Assembly: GCA_027294815.1 (NCBI GenBank)
Contig: JAPULP010000071.1
Coordinates: 1-22,804, forward strand
Length of the DNA: 22,804 nt
Direction of reading: 5' to 3'
Source of the DNA: Gemmatimonadota bacterium
GTDB taxonomy: Bacteria > Gemmatimonadota > Gemmatimonadetes > Gemmatimonadales > GWC2-71-9
Made by a program: the position numbers and the translations under genes. The stretch's first letter is position 1; each line of letters begins with the position of its first letter. Positions 1 through 7,346 of the stretch are shown here, piece by piece. The notes under the pieces are model-generated. The model was not told the origin of the DNA, made no database searches, and saw only the letters and a list, made by a program, of their open reading frames with translations.

Positions 1-52
1 CGAGCACCACGGCGAAATACGCGCCCATCACAAAGAGGTCGAGTTGTGTCAG
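1..52 (-). CDS. probable sodium:solute symporter, N-terminal fragment
   Basis: Only the first 17 or so codons are in the window; the gene runs off the left edge on the minus strand. The translation reads LTQLDLFVMGAYFAVVL, which resembles the first membrane helix of sodium:solute symporter (SSS) proteins, often LD-x-x-V-x-x-AYF. No ATG precedes this stretch in frame before a stop. Possible starts are a CTG at 52 with GGGGA just upstream, a GTG at 31 or an ATG at 28; the longest was chosen because SSS proteins usually have a few residues before the LD pair. SSS transporters often sit beside cell-wall sugar genes such as those to the right, which fits but does not prove the call. Confidence 0.35.
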   Translation of the reverse strand, partial: MTQLDLFVMGAYFAVVL

Positions 53-63
53 GGGTTCCCCAC

Positions 64-96
64 AACAAAATACGGCCTGCGTTTATCGCAGGCCGT
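64..96 (-). terminator. intrinsic terminator of the Fe-S carrier gene
   Basis: A perfect 10-bp stem (72-81 with 87-96, arm ACGGCCTGCG) has a 5-base loop. Read on the minus strand it is followed by ATTTTGTTGTG, a T-rich tail. It lies about 30 bases after the stop of the A-type carrier gene, the expected place for its rho-independent terminator. Confidence 0.8.
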
Positions 97-125
97 TGGG
101 AAGACGTCAAAGGGGGTCAATCGGC

Positions 126-488
126 TCAGGCGCTAAAGGAACTACCGCAGCCGCAACCACCGCTCGCGCTTGGGTTACTAAAAGTGAAACCGCTTCCGCT
201 TACGTTCGCGACAAAGTCGATCGTGGTGCCCTCGAGATACTGGGCGCTGAACGCATCAACGAACAATCTCAAATCTTGAAAGCCGACGATGATGTCGTCG
301 TCGAGGGGCTGTTCTTCGATGTTCAAGCCGTATTTGAATCCGGCGCATCCGCCCGGCAGCACGGAAACCCGCAGCCCGGCTGTGTCCCTCGAGACGTCTT
401 CGGCACTCATGAAGTTGTGCACCTGTTCGACAGCCGTATCAGTGAGATTGACGTTGACGGTCATTTCAGGTCGTTGCGCTGTTGTCAT
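126..488 (-). CDS. iscA: A-type iron-sulfur cluster carrier (IscA/ErpA/HesB family)
   Basis: A 120-residue protein of the HesB/IscA family, cytoplasmic, which carries Fe-S clusters from the scaffold to target apoproteins. The three family cysteines are present: Cys48 in GGCAGFKYG, and Cys112 and Cys114 in the C-terminal GCGCGSSF. The FxNP segment before the last two cysteines is also kept (FSNPSA). The start at 488 was preferred over the longer frame because GAAGGA lies about nine bases upstream; an internal ATG at 464 is also possible. It stands alone, with its own promoter and terminator, and no other ISC or SUF gene is visible, so IscA, ErpA and SufA roles cannot be told apart. Confidence 0.93.
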   Translation of the reverse strand: MTTAQRPEMTVNVNLTDTAVEQVHNFMSAEDVSRDTAGLRVSVLPGGCAGFKYGLNIEEQPLDDDIIVGFQDLRLFVDAFSAQYLEGTTIDFVANVSGSGFTFSNPSASGGCGCGSSFSA

Positions 489-519
489 CGCATCTAATCC
501 TTCGCTCGCGTGGGAACGA

Positions 520-548
520 AAATTATGGTGTATCGGGCGTTGTGTCAA
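520..548 (-). promoter_or_regulatory. sigma-70-like promoter for the Fe-S carrier gene
   Basis: On the minus strand a perfect -35 TTGACA (548-543) is followed after 17 bases by TAATTT (525-520); shifting gives CATAAT at a 15-base spacing. Transcription would begin near 513, about 25 bases before the start codon. The perfect -35 and the placement support it; the -10 is imperfect. Confidence 0.55.
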
Positions 549-608
549 CGCGTCAGTCCGCGAACCCATTGCCATCTATAGAGTTATGACCATTCACGTG
601 GAGGGGCC

Positions 609-1820
609 TCACCGTGGATTGCTGGCTCGAGGGGGGTCGTCCACGATCGATTCTACCACCATATCGGCCACCACCCCCCGGAGCGGTATGAGAGCCTGAT
701 TGTCGCGCGTAGGGTGCACTCGATTGGTGAGCAGGATGATGAAAAGATCGCGTACCGGGTCCACCCAAATCGACGTCCCGGTGAATCCCGTATGCCCGAA
801 GCTCGTGGGGTTGAGGTGGTGGCCCGAACTGGCGCCGCCACCCGGTGTGGGCGTATCCCATCCCAAGGCTCGGGTCGAGCCCTCGGGACCGGGTTGCAGG
901 CTCGTGAAGTCACGTACCACCTCGGTTGGAAGTCTGGGCCGATTGTCGGCGAGCCGTCCGTGGTAGATGTCCAGCATCCAAAGGGCGAAACGCGCGAGGT
1001 CCGGCGCCGTCGAGAACAAACCCGCGTGTCCGGATACGCCGCCCAGGTGAAACGCATTCCGGTCGTGGACTTCACCACGCACGAGCCGGCCGCGCCACGG
1101 ATCCTCCTCGGTTGGTGCGATTTGCGCATGCAATTCGGCAGGTGGGCGGTACTGCGTCGCCATCATGCCGAGCGGATGGAACGCCCTTTCCCGTAGCAGC
1201 GCGTCCAGCGAGGTGGTTGCCACGCGTTCCACCACCTGGCCCAGAAGGATCGCCCCGAGATCTGAATAGCTATAGTGCTCGCCGGGTGGGTTTTCGAGAT
1301 CGGATTCATAGATGTAGCGCAATGCATCTTCAGCGTCGTTCGTTTCGAGATACAAAGGCACCCATGCAGTGAGTCCCGACGTGTGCGTGAGCAGGTGACG
1401 CACGGTAACCTCGTTCCGGGCTCCACCGCTGAACTCCGGAACGTAATCCACCACGGGGCGTTCGATATCCAAAACGCCATCGGCAACGAGGAACATGATT
1501 GCCGTGGTGAGCCCGATGACCTTCGTGAGGCTGGCGAGATCGTAGATCGTATTTTCGTCAACCGGTCGAGGATCGTCGTCTCCGTACACGCCCACGGCAA
1601 CGGTGTACGCCACAGCACCGCGCCGTCCGACTAGGAGTACGCCGCCCGGGAAAGCATCCTCCTCGACTTTTTGGCGAAGAAACGCTGCCACGCTGTCCAA
1701 TCCGGCGACTGACATTCCCACGGCGGGCGGTGCGACAGTCGGCGGCGATCCGGAAGAATCGCCACCGCCGTTTGGCGTGCACGCCGAGAGAAGAACCGCG
1801 GTCGTCAGAACGCGTTTCAT
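609..1820 (-). CDS. S12-family serine hydrolase lipoprotein (beta-lactamase-like, AmiE-type candidate)
   Basis: A 403-residue protein of the beta-lactamase-related S12 serine hydrolase group. The nucleophile motif SLTK is at residues 97-100, the second motif is YSD at 185-187, and the third is HTG at 343-345, so the active site looks complete. The N-terminus ends in LLSAC with Cys14, a good lipobox, so it is probably a membrane-anchored extracytoplasmic protein. The ATG at 1820 overlaps the nagZ stop as ATGA, implying translational coupling; the longer frame upstream lies inside nagZ and was not used. Beside nagZ and namZ it recalls Bacillus subtilis AmiE (YbbE), an S12-type N-acetylmuramoyl-L-alanine amidase. 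That activity is inferred from context; an esterase or D-aminopeptidase is possible. Confidence 0.88.
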   Translation of the reverse strand: MKRVLTTAVLLSACTPNGGGDSSGSPPTVAPPAVGMSVAGLDSVAAFLRQKVEEDAFPGGVLLVGRRGAVAYTVAVGVYGDDDPRPVDENTIYDLASLTKVIGLTTAIMFLVADGVLDIERPVVDYVPEFSGGARNEVTVRHLLTHTSGLTAWVPLYLETNDAEDALRYIYESDLENPPGEHYSYSDLGAILLGQVVERVATTSLDALLRERAFHPLGMMATQYRPPAELHAQIAPTEEDPWRGRLVRGEVHDRNAFHLGGVSGHAGLFSTAPDLARFALWMLDIYHGRLADNRPRLPTEVVRDFTSLQPGPEGSTRALGWDTPTPGGGASSGHHLNPTSFGHTGFTGTSIWVDPVRDLFIILLTNRVHPTRDNQALIPLRGVVADMVVESIVDDPPRASNPR

Positions 1821-3595
1821 CGGCGGGGGAGGCTGATGCCGGTTCCTCGTGGGAAGCGGTCTCCCAGGGTGATGGGAGACTTGCCGGTGATTGCGGCGCC
1901 CGCGGCCAGCGCGTTGGCGACGGCGCGCTCGTTGGCGGCAACGGGGTTCCACGCGAGGAGATACGTGCCTTCGTAGTCAGTGAGTTGATTGAGAAGGTAC
2001 GGGCTACCGAAGGAGGCGAGCACGGTGGGTTTATTCGCACTCGTTTCTTCGATCAATTCCGCCAACGCGGGTGGCAGGTCGACATGACCTCGGCCCGCGA
2101 TGGGGCGAACACTCGGGGCAAAGATCGCCCTTGGATGTCTGCGCAAAACCACCCGCGCCGAATCATAGGACATGGGTCCGGACGCCGGAAACAGTCGAAA
2201 CGGTGTGACGGTCTCGCCCAATGCACGCAACTCCCGGATCAGCACATTACTGATGGAGTGGTTTGTCTCTTCGGCGTAGGTAATCAGTGCCACTCGGCCT
2301 CGTCTTGTCCGAAACCGCTCGATGGGACCTTCCTGGATGAGCGTGAGCGCCCGGCGTGCGATGTCGTCGGCTACGAGTTGATGGCGCCGGCGCCCCACGA
2401 CGGCGGGGATGCTATCGAGAGCGACGGTGCGAGTCGCGAACAACCCTGTTTCTTCCTTGAGAACGAGAATCTTCCGAACGGACCGATCCAGACGGTCGGA
2501 GGCGATACGTCCGGAGTCCACCGCGGCGACCATGGCCTCGAGGGCCAACCCAACATCGGCGGGAATCAGCAGGAGGTCACTCCCCGCGAGGAAGGCCAAC
2601 ACGGCCGACTCGCCCGCGCCGTACCGTGACACGATCGCGCCCATTGTGAGCGCGTCTGTAACGGCGATACCCTCGAAACCGAGAGAGTCTCGCAGCACAC
2701 CGGTCATGATGGCCGGAAGGAAGGTCGCGGGCCGCGGATTGGCGGAGCGATCGAAGCACGGCAGTGCAACGTGCGCCGTCATGATGCTCGTGACGCCGGC
2801 CTCGATCGCGGCGCGGAACGGAACCAGCTCCAACGAATCGAGTCTGCTCCAACATGCGTCGAGCGTCGGTAGCGCGAGGTGTGAGTCGGTGTCCGTGTCC
2901 CCGTGTCCGGGAAAGTGTTTGGCCGTCGTAAGCAAACCGTGCTGGGACGCTCCCCGCACATAGGCCGCCACCAAGCCCGACACCGCGGCCGGTGACTCGC
3001 CGAAGGAGCGTGTGTTGATGATCGGGTTGTCGGGATTGTTGTTGATGTCGGCGACGGGGGAGAAACTCCAGTGGATACCTATCGCCCGGGCCTCCAGCGC
3101 CGTGATGCGACCGAGTTGATAGGCGTCCAATTCGCGCCCGGTTGCCCCGATGCCCATCGGCATTGGAAAGCCCGTGGCTCCGACCATTCGCATGGCCGCA
3201 CCGTACTCCAGATCGGCGGCAACGATCAACGGCAAACGTGATCGTGCTTGCAACGTGTTCAGCTTGGCTGCCGCGGCCAGCGGTGAACCGATCGAAATCG
3301 TAATCCCGCCAATCGCGAACGCATCGATCCATTCAGCGGCATTGTCAAAAGCATCGCCCTCGGTCGCGATGTAATTACCCAGCAACCACGGCATTATTAG
3401 TTGTCCGACCTTTTCACGGACGGTCAACGTTTCCAGAATCGAGTCAACCGTTAGGTTGTGAAGCGGGAGGACGGGTGTCGGGTCGGGAGGGTCGACTTGT
3501 GGCTGGATGGTAGGCTGGTTGCCGAGCAGGCACCCGAAAACGCCTGCGACAACGGAGAGGGGAGCGACGTGTCTCACTGGAGTCGATGGCCTCAC
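1817..3595 (-). CDS. nagZ: beta-N-acetylglucosaminidase, GH3 family (NagZ), two-domain exported form
   Basis: A 592-residue GH3 enzyme that would remove non-reducing GlcNAc from wall fragments. The NagZ signature KHFPGHGDTDTDSH is at residues 226-239, including the Asp-His catalytic dyad (D237, H239), and the nucleophile Asp314 lies in AVTDALTMGA. It is much longer than the roughly 340-residue cytoplasmic NagZ of Escherichia coli and has a second C-terminal domain (about 400-590), as in Bacillus subtilis NagZ. The N-terminus is hydrophobic and ends in VFGC (Cys22), a weak lipobox. The start is a GTG at 3595; a GTG at 3577 is equally plausible, and neither has a strong ribosome binding site. 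Its 5' end overlaps divergent namZ, and it ends in an ATGA overlap with the S12 hydrolase. Confidence 0.93.
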   Translation of the reverse strand: MRPSTPVRHVAPLSVVAGVFGCLLGNQPTIQPQVDPPDPTPVLPLHNLTVDSILETLTVREKVGQLIMPWLLGNYIATEGDAFDNAAEWIDAFAIGGITISIGSPLAAAAKLNTLQARSRLPLIVAADLEYGAAMRMVGATGFPMPMGIGATGRELDAYQLGRITALEARAIGIHWSFSPVADINNNPDNPIINTRSFGESPAAVSGLVAAYVRGASQHGLLTTAKHFPGHGDTDTDSHLALPTLDACWSRLDSLELVPFRAAIEAGVTSIMTAHVALPCFDRSANPRPATFLPAIMTGVLRDSLGFEGIAVTDALTMGAIVSRYGAGESAVLAFLAGSDLLLIPADVGLALEAMVAAVDSGRIASDRLDRSVRKILVLKEETGLFATRTVALDSIPAVVGRRRHQLVADDIARRALTLIQEGPIERFRTRRGRVALITYAEETNHSISNVLIRELRALGETVTPFRLFPASGPMSYDSARVVLRRHPRAIFAPSVRPIAGRGHVDLPPALAELIEETSANKPTVLASFGSPYLLNQLTDYEGTYLLAWNPVAANERAVANALAAGAAITGKSPITLGDRFPRGTGISLPRR

Positions 3596-4780
3596 TGGCT
3601 ATTGATCGTGGCGACGGCATGTGGAGTTCCCGGTCGGGAGGGTGCGGTGGTGCGGCCCGGGATCGACGTGCTCATATCCGATTCTCTCCATCTCCTCGAT
3701 GGCGCCCGCGTGGGCTTGGTGACGAATCACGTGGGGGTCGGCCGGAACGGGTCGAGCAACGTCGAGCTGCTTCTCGGTGCCGGCGTGAACCTGACCACCC
3801 TACTCAGTCCGGAACATGGTTTCCGTGGCCTGCTCGATCAGGAAAACATCGGCCGCAGCGTCGACACGGCCACCGGATTACCCATCTACAGCTTGTACGG
3901 CGAAACCCGTACGCCCACCCACGACATGCTCGAGAGCGTCGATGTGTTGGTCATCGACCTGCAAGATATCGGGACTCGCACCTATACATACATCTCAACG
4001 GCTCTCTTGGCCATGAAAGCCGCGCGGGCGTCGAACATCCGGGCAATTGTTCTCGATCGACCGAATCCAATCGGCGGCCTCTCCGTGCAAGGGCCGATCA
4101 TGACTCCTCGCGATACGTCGTTCGTCGGCATGCTCCAAATTCCCTTACGACATGGGATGACGATCGGTGAATTAGCCCGGTACGGTGACAGTGAACTACG
4201 ACTCGGCACCGATTTGACGGTGATACCGGTAGATGGCTGGCAGCGGGACATGTGGTTCGATGCCGTGGGATGGCCGTGGATCGCGCCCTCACCCAACATG
4301 CCCAACCTCGAGAGCGCGACGCACTATCCCGGAACGGTCATGTTCGAAGCCACGAATCTCTCGGTGGGGCGGGGAACGCCCATCGCATTTCAGGTTCTGG
4401 GCGCTCCATGGCTCCGGCCGGCGGAGGTCGTGTCCGGACTCGGGGATCTTCCGGGTGTGGCCGTTTCCGATACGACCGTGACACCGGAGAGCCCCACCGA
4501 CGGGAAATATCCGGGGCTAGCCATACCATCGATCCGGCTGCGCGTAACCGACCGCGCGACCTACGACCCGATTCGCGTCGCCACTAGAATCCTGGTAACC
4601 ATTTACGCGGTGCACGGCGGCGACCTCCAGATTCGCGAGGGCCGCCTGGATCGGCTTGCCGGGACGGACGCCGTCCGGGGCGCCCTGTCAGGGGGTGAAC
4701 TAGAGGAATTGTGGAGTGCATGGGACCGGGAGCTGGATAGGTTTCGAGCAAAACGTGCGGAGTTCTTGCTGTATGAGTGA
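3569..4780 (+). CDS. namZ: exo-beta-N-acetylmuramidase (NamZ, DUF1343)
   Basis: A 403-residue DUF1343 protein, the family of Bacillus subtilis NamZ (YbbC), which releases MurNAc from non-reducing ends after NagZ has removed GlcNAc. Family blocks appear in order: LVTNHVG, SPEHGF (80-85), DLQDIGTR (130-137), LDRPNP (162-167), PSPNMP (240-245), and LSVGRGT (264-270). The GTG at 3569 was chosen over an ATG at 3458 because GGAGAGGGGAG lies directly upstream and because it gives a short hydrophobic leader ending VATAC (Cys18), a passable lipobox. The ATG at 3458 would instead add 37 unlikely residues lying inside nagZ. The three-gene neighbourhood matches the B. subtilis wall-recycling set, although namZ is divergent here. 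Confidence 0.92.
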   Translation: MSHWSRWPHWLLIVATACGVPGREGAVVRPGIDVLISDSLHLLDGARVGLVTNHVGVGRNGSSNVELLLGAGVNLTTLLSPEHGFRGLLDQENIGRSVDTATGLPIYSLYGETRTPTHDMLESVDVLVIDLQDIGTRTYTYISTALLAMKAARASNIRAIVLDRPNPIGGLSVQGPIMTPRDTSFVGMLQIPLRHGMTIGELARYGDSELRLGTDLTVIPVDGWQRDMWFDAVGWPWIAPSPNMPNLESATHYPGTVMFEATNLSVGRGTPIAFQVLGAPWLRPAEVVSGLGDLPGVAVSDTTVTPESPTDGKYPGLAIPSIRLRVTDRATYDPIRVATRILVTIYAVHGGDLQIREGRLDRLAGTDAVRGALSGGELEELWSAWDRELDRFRAKRAEFLLYE

Positions 4781-4784
4781 GGAC

Positions 4785-4834
4785 GGGAGTCGGGGGTTGG
4801 GGGTCGACATCCCGACCCCCGACCCCCGAATCCC
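4785..4834. repeat. long GC-rich inverted repeat (22-bp arms)
   Basis: The arms 4785-4806 and 4813-4834 pair with two mismatches around a six-base loop (ACATCC). The arms are built from repeated GGGGGTCG/CGACCCCC units. It lies four bases after the namZ stop. Neither side has a T-run, so it is not a standard intrinsic terminator, although so stable a hairpin could stop transcription or protect the namZ mRNA 3' end. Confidence 0.8.
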
Positions 4835-4869
4835 GGGGGTGGGGTGGGTGGGGTGGGGTGGCGGGGCGG
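4835..4869 (+). other. G-quadruplex-type G-run cluster
   Basis: Five G-runs of 5, 4, 3, 4 and 4 bases are separated by single T residues, then a GGCGGGGCGG tail follows. This fits the strict G4 pattern with one-base loops, which is very stable in DNA and RNA. It lies about 45 bases before the phosphatidyltransferase start and directly after the large hairpin. Function is unknown. Confidence 0.75.
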
Positions 4870-4912
4870 CCCATGAGTCCATTATCCTTAGCCGCCTAAT
4901 AAACAGAAGCCC

Positions 4913-5596
4913 ATGAAACTCATCCCCGCGTGGCTCCGGAAGCCGATGGAAAGAGGCCTTGGGCCCATTGCAAACGCTCTCATCGCCGCCCGAATCCATC
5001 CGAACACCCTCACGACTCTAGGATTCCTAGCGCTGGTGGCGTCCGGGGTGGCGTTTGGTTTCGCACACTTGCGCCTCGGTGCTGTTTTGTTGTTGCTCAG
5101 TGGTGTAATGGACATGTTGGATGGTCGGGTGGCGCGTGAGAGTGGGCTCATGTCGCGTTTCGGGGCGTTTTACGATTCCACCGTGGATCGGTTGGGCGAG
5201 GCCGCCTTGATGATCGGCGTCACCTTGTTCTTCATGAACGGTGGGGTGGCTGCCCAATGGACGGTGTACGCCGTGATCTCCAGCACCGTGGCGTTGTCCA
5301 CCGGTTTGGTCGTTTCGTACACACGCGCGCGCGCCGAAGGGTTGAATCTGGATTGCAAGGTCGGTCTGGTGCAGCGCGCCGAACGCGTGTTGGTGTTGGG
5401 CGTCCCGGTGTTGTTTTTCGGCGCCGGCCCGAACGGAATATTGCTCTTTGGAATCGTAACGGTGCTCGCGCTGGCGTCTATCGTGACGGTGATACAGCGC
5501 ATTCATCATGTGTATCGGCTGACGTCGCCCGACGTCCCTGCGCGGAACGCCATGTCGACGTTGGCTGATTCATTAGAGAAAGGATCGACGGAGTGA
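4913..5596 (+). CDS. CDP-alcohol phosphatidyltransferase, probable phosphatidylinositol (phosphate) synthase
   Basis: A 227-residue integral membrane enzyme that would move a phosphatidyl group from CDP-diacylglycerol to an alcohol. The complete family motif is visible: D67-x2-D70-G71-x2-A74-R75, then G84-x3-D88-x3-D92, giving the metal-binding and catalytic aspartates. Several hydrophobic segments follow (about 34-65, 97-112, 118-136 and 155-185). The substrate is inferred from position: the gene overlaps the inositol-phosphate synthase gene by four bases (GTGA), so inositol or inositol phosphate is the likely acceptor, as in actinobacterial and Bacteroides PI pathways. Glycerol phosphate (PgsA-type) is the main alternative. 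The ATG at 4913 has only a weak AGAAG upstream. Confidence 0.88.
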   Translation: MKLIPAWLRKPMERGLGPIANALIAARIHPNTLTTLGFLALVASGVAFGFAHLRLGAVLLLLSGVMDMLDGRVARESGLMSRFGAFYDSTVDRLGEAALMIGVTLFFMNGGVAAQWTVYAVISSTVALSTGLVVSYTRARAEGLNLDCKVGLVQRAERVLVLGVPVLFFGAGPNGILLFGIVTVLALASIVTVIQRIHHVYRLTSPDVPARNAMSTLADSLEKGSTE

Positions 5597-6924
5597 TTGA
5601 CGTAGAAAGAGGAGCAGTCGAGCCGGCCGATGGGAAGTTGGGAATTCTCTTGGTGGGATTGGGAGCGGTGGCCACGACCTACATAGCCGGAGTGGAAAAC
5701 GTGCGTCGGGGGGGGGCCACGCCGGTTGGATCGTTGGCCGAGTTGAGCACCATTCGACTTGGCAAGCGTACCGAGAATCGAAGCCCGAGAATTCGTGATT
5801 TCGTACCGCTCGCCACACTGAACGATATCGTGTTCGGCGCGTGGGATCCCATCCCGGACAACGCGTACGTTTCATGCAACGTGGCAGGGGTGCTCGACAG
5901 CAAACATGTCGAGCCAATCGCAGATTTTTTGAAATCCGTCGAGCCGATGCCGGCGGTGTTTCAACGTGACTACGTGAAACGTCTCGAGGGCATCAATGTG
6001 AAGACCGGAGCCACCAAGCGCGATCTAGCTGAGGCGATTCGCGAAGACATCCGGAACTTCAAACGGCAGAATGATTGCTCACGGCTGGTGATGGTGTGGT
6101 GTGCTTCCACGGAAGTATTCATTAAACCTGGTCCGGCGCACGCCACCATCCAGGCGTTCGAAGCCGCCATGGACGAAAACGACTCCGCGATCGCACCGTC
6201 GATGCTGTACGCATGGGCGAGTTTGATGGAGAACGTGCCGTTTGCGAATGGAGCACCGAATCTCTCTGTGGATACTCCGGCGCTCATCCAGCTGGCTGTG
6301 GATCGCGAAGTGCCGATCGGCGGCAAAGATTTCAAGACCGGTCAGACGATGATCAAGACGGTAATCGCGCCAATGCTGAAGGCGAGGATGCTGGGTCTTG
6401 CCGGGTGGTACTCCACCAACATCTTGGGAAATCGAGACGGAGAAGTTCTGGACGACCCGGAGTCGTTCAAGACCAAGGAAGAGTCGAAGCTCGGTGTGCT
6501 CGAACATATCCTCCAGCCGTCGATGTATCCGGAGCTGTACGGGGACGTGTATCACAAGGTGCGTATCAATTACTACCCGCCTCGTGGTGACAACAAAGAG
6601 GGCTGGGATAATATCGACATCTTCGGGTGGCTCGGGTACCCGATGCAAATCAAAATAGATTTCTTGTGTCGTGATTCGATCTTGGCGGCACCGATCGTCC
6701 ACGACCTGGCATTGTTCTTCGACCTTGCGCAACGCGCGGGAATGTCAGGTATTCAGGAATGGCTCTCTTTCTACTTCAAGAGCCCCATGGCCGCACCCCA
6801 GTTGACTCCGGAGCACGATCTGTTCATCCAACATGCCAAATTCAAGAACACGCTGCGCTGGCTCATGGGTGAGGAACAGATTACACACCTCGGCGTGGAG
6901 TACTACGAGTACGAGCGGGCCTAA
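5593..6924 (+). CDS. ino1: myo-inositol-1-phosphate synthase
   Basis: A 443-residue cytoplasmic enzyme converting glucose 6-phosphate to inositol 1-phosphate through bound NAD. The dinucleotide-binding loop VGLGAVATT is at residues 21-29. Later blocks typical of the family include NVAGVLDSKH, FKTGQTMIKT and WDNIDIFGW, the region where substrate phosphate and catalytic lysines lie in known structures. The start is a GTG at 5593 overlapping the upstream TGA, with AAAGGA about nine bases before it. A run of nine G (5708-5716) near the 5' end encodes part of RRGGA and is in frame. It ends as TAATG, sharing one base with the cupredoxin start. Confidence 0.93.
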   Translation: MIDVERGAVEPADGKLGILLVGLGAVATTYIAGVENVRRGGATPVGSLAELSTIRLGKRTENRSPRIRDFVPLATLNDIVFGAWDPIPDNAYVSCNVAGVLDSKHVEPIADFLKSVEPMPAVFQRDYVKRLEGINVKTGATKRDLAEAIREDIRNFKRQNDCSRLVMVWCASTEVFIKPGPAHATIQAFEAAMDENDSAIAPSMLYAWASLMENVPFANGAPNLSVDTPALIQLAVDREVPIGGKDFKTGQTMIKTVIAPMLKARMLGLAGWYSTNILGNRDGEVLDDPESFKTKEESKLGVLEHILQPSMYPELYGDVYHKVRINYYPPRGDNKEGWDNIDIFGWLGYPMQIKIDFLCRDSILAAPIVHDLALFFDLAQRAGMSGIQEWLSFYFKSPMAAPQLTPEHDLFIQHAKFKNTLRWLMGEEQITHLGVEYYEYERA

Positions 6925-7346
6925 TGCCCGCTGACGTGGTCGTGATTGCCGTCGCTCTCGCGTTCATTGCGTGGGAGCTTTGGTATTTTCGCGGTCGCCG
7001 GACCTACGTGACGCCCGCCGGCCCGGGCAAGTCCGGGACCCAAGAGTTCCGGGTCACGCTGCAAGGTGGGTTCGATCCCGATCTGGTTCTCGTCGAGGTA
7101 GGCCGGCAGGTCCGCATGGACGTTTTGCGTTGCGAGGTCGACGCCGAATCCGAACAACTGGCGTTCGATACGCTCAAAGTCACCAAGATCCTTCCCGAAT
7201 TCACCCGCGCCGCGGTCGAGTTCATTCCCAACGAGCCGGGTGACCATCGGTTTTTCTGTGGCACGTGCGAGGGATACGTCGTAGCCCAAGTTGGTGGCGA
7301 GGCCGCCCGAACGAATCTAGGCCGCGGACACACGAAACATGGCTGA
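6924..7346 (+). CDS. membrane-anchored cupredoxin-like protein
   Basis: A 140-residue protein with one N-terminal membrane helix (about 4-21) and a cupredoxin_1-like beta domain (about 41-125), the type often next to copper ATPases. The typical C-terminal strand and ligand block of this family, like EYEFTCGM, appears as HRFFCGTCEG with H108, C112 and C115. The earlier family cysteine in a region like ETASCSEEVVF appears replaced by acidic residues (VDAESEQLAF), while another cysteine sits six residues before (Cys70). Copper binding is therefore uncertain and any site may differ. It starts inside the ino1 stop (TAATG) and overlaps the next gene by eight bases, so it is likely made together with that ATPase. 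Confidence 0.75.
   Translation: MPADVVVIAVALAFIAWELWYFRGRRTYVTPAGPGKSGTQEFRVTLQGGFDPDLVLVEVGRQVRMDVLRCEVDAESEQLAFDTLKVTKILPEFTRAAVEFIPNEPGDHRFFCGTCEGYVVAQVGGEAARTNLGRGHTKHG

Noticed and set aside
1730..2629. 299-residue plus-strand open frame over nagZ and the S12 gene
   Set aside because: Shadow of two well-supported minus-strand genes; no family resemblance.
3458..3568. N-terminal extension of namZ from an ATG at 3458
   Set aside because: The extra 37 residues lie inside nagZ and precede the signal sequence; the GTG at 3569 has a good ribosome binding site.
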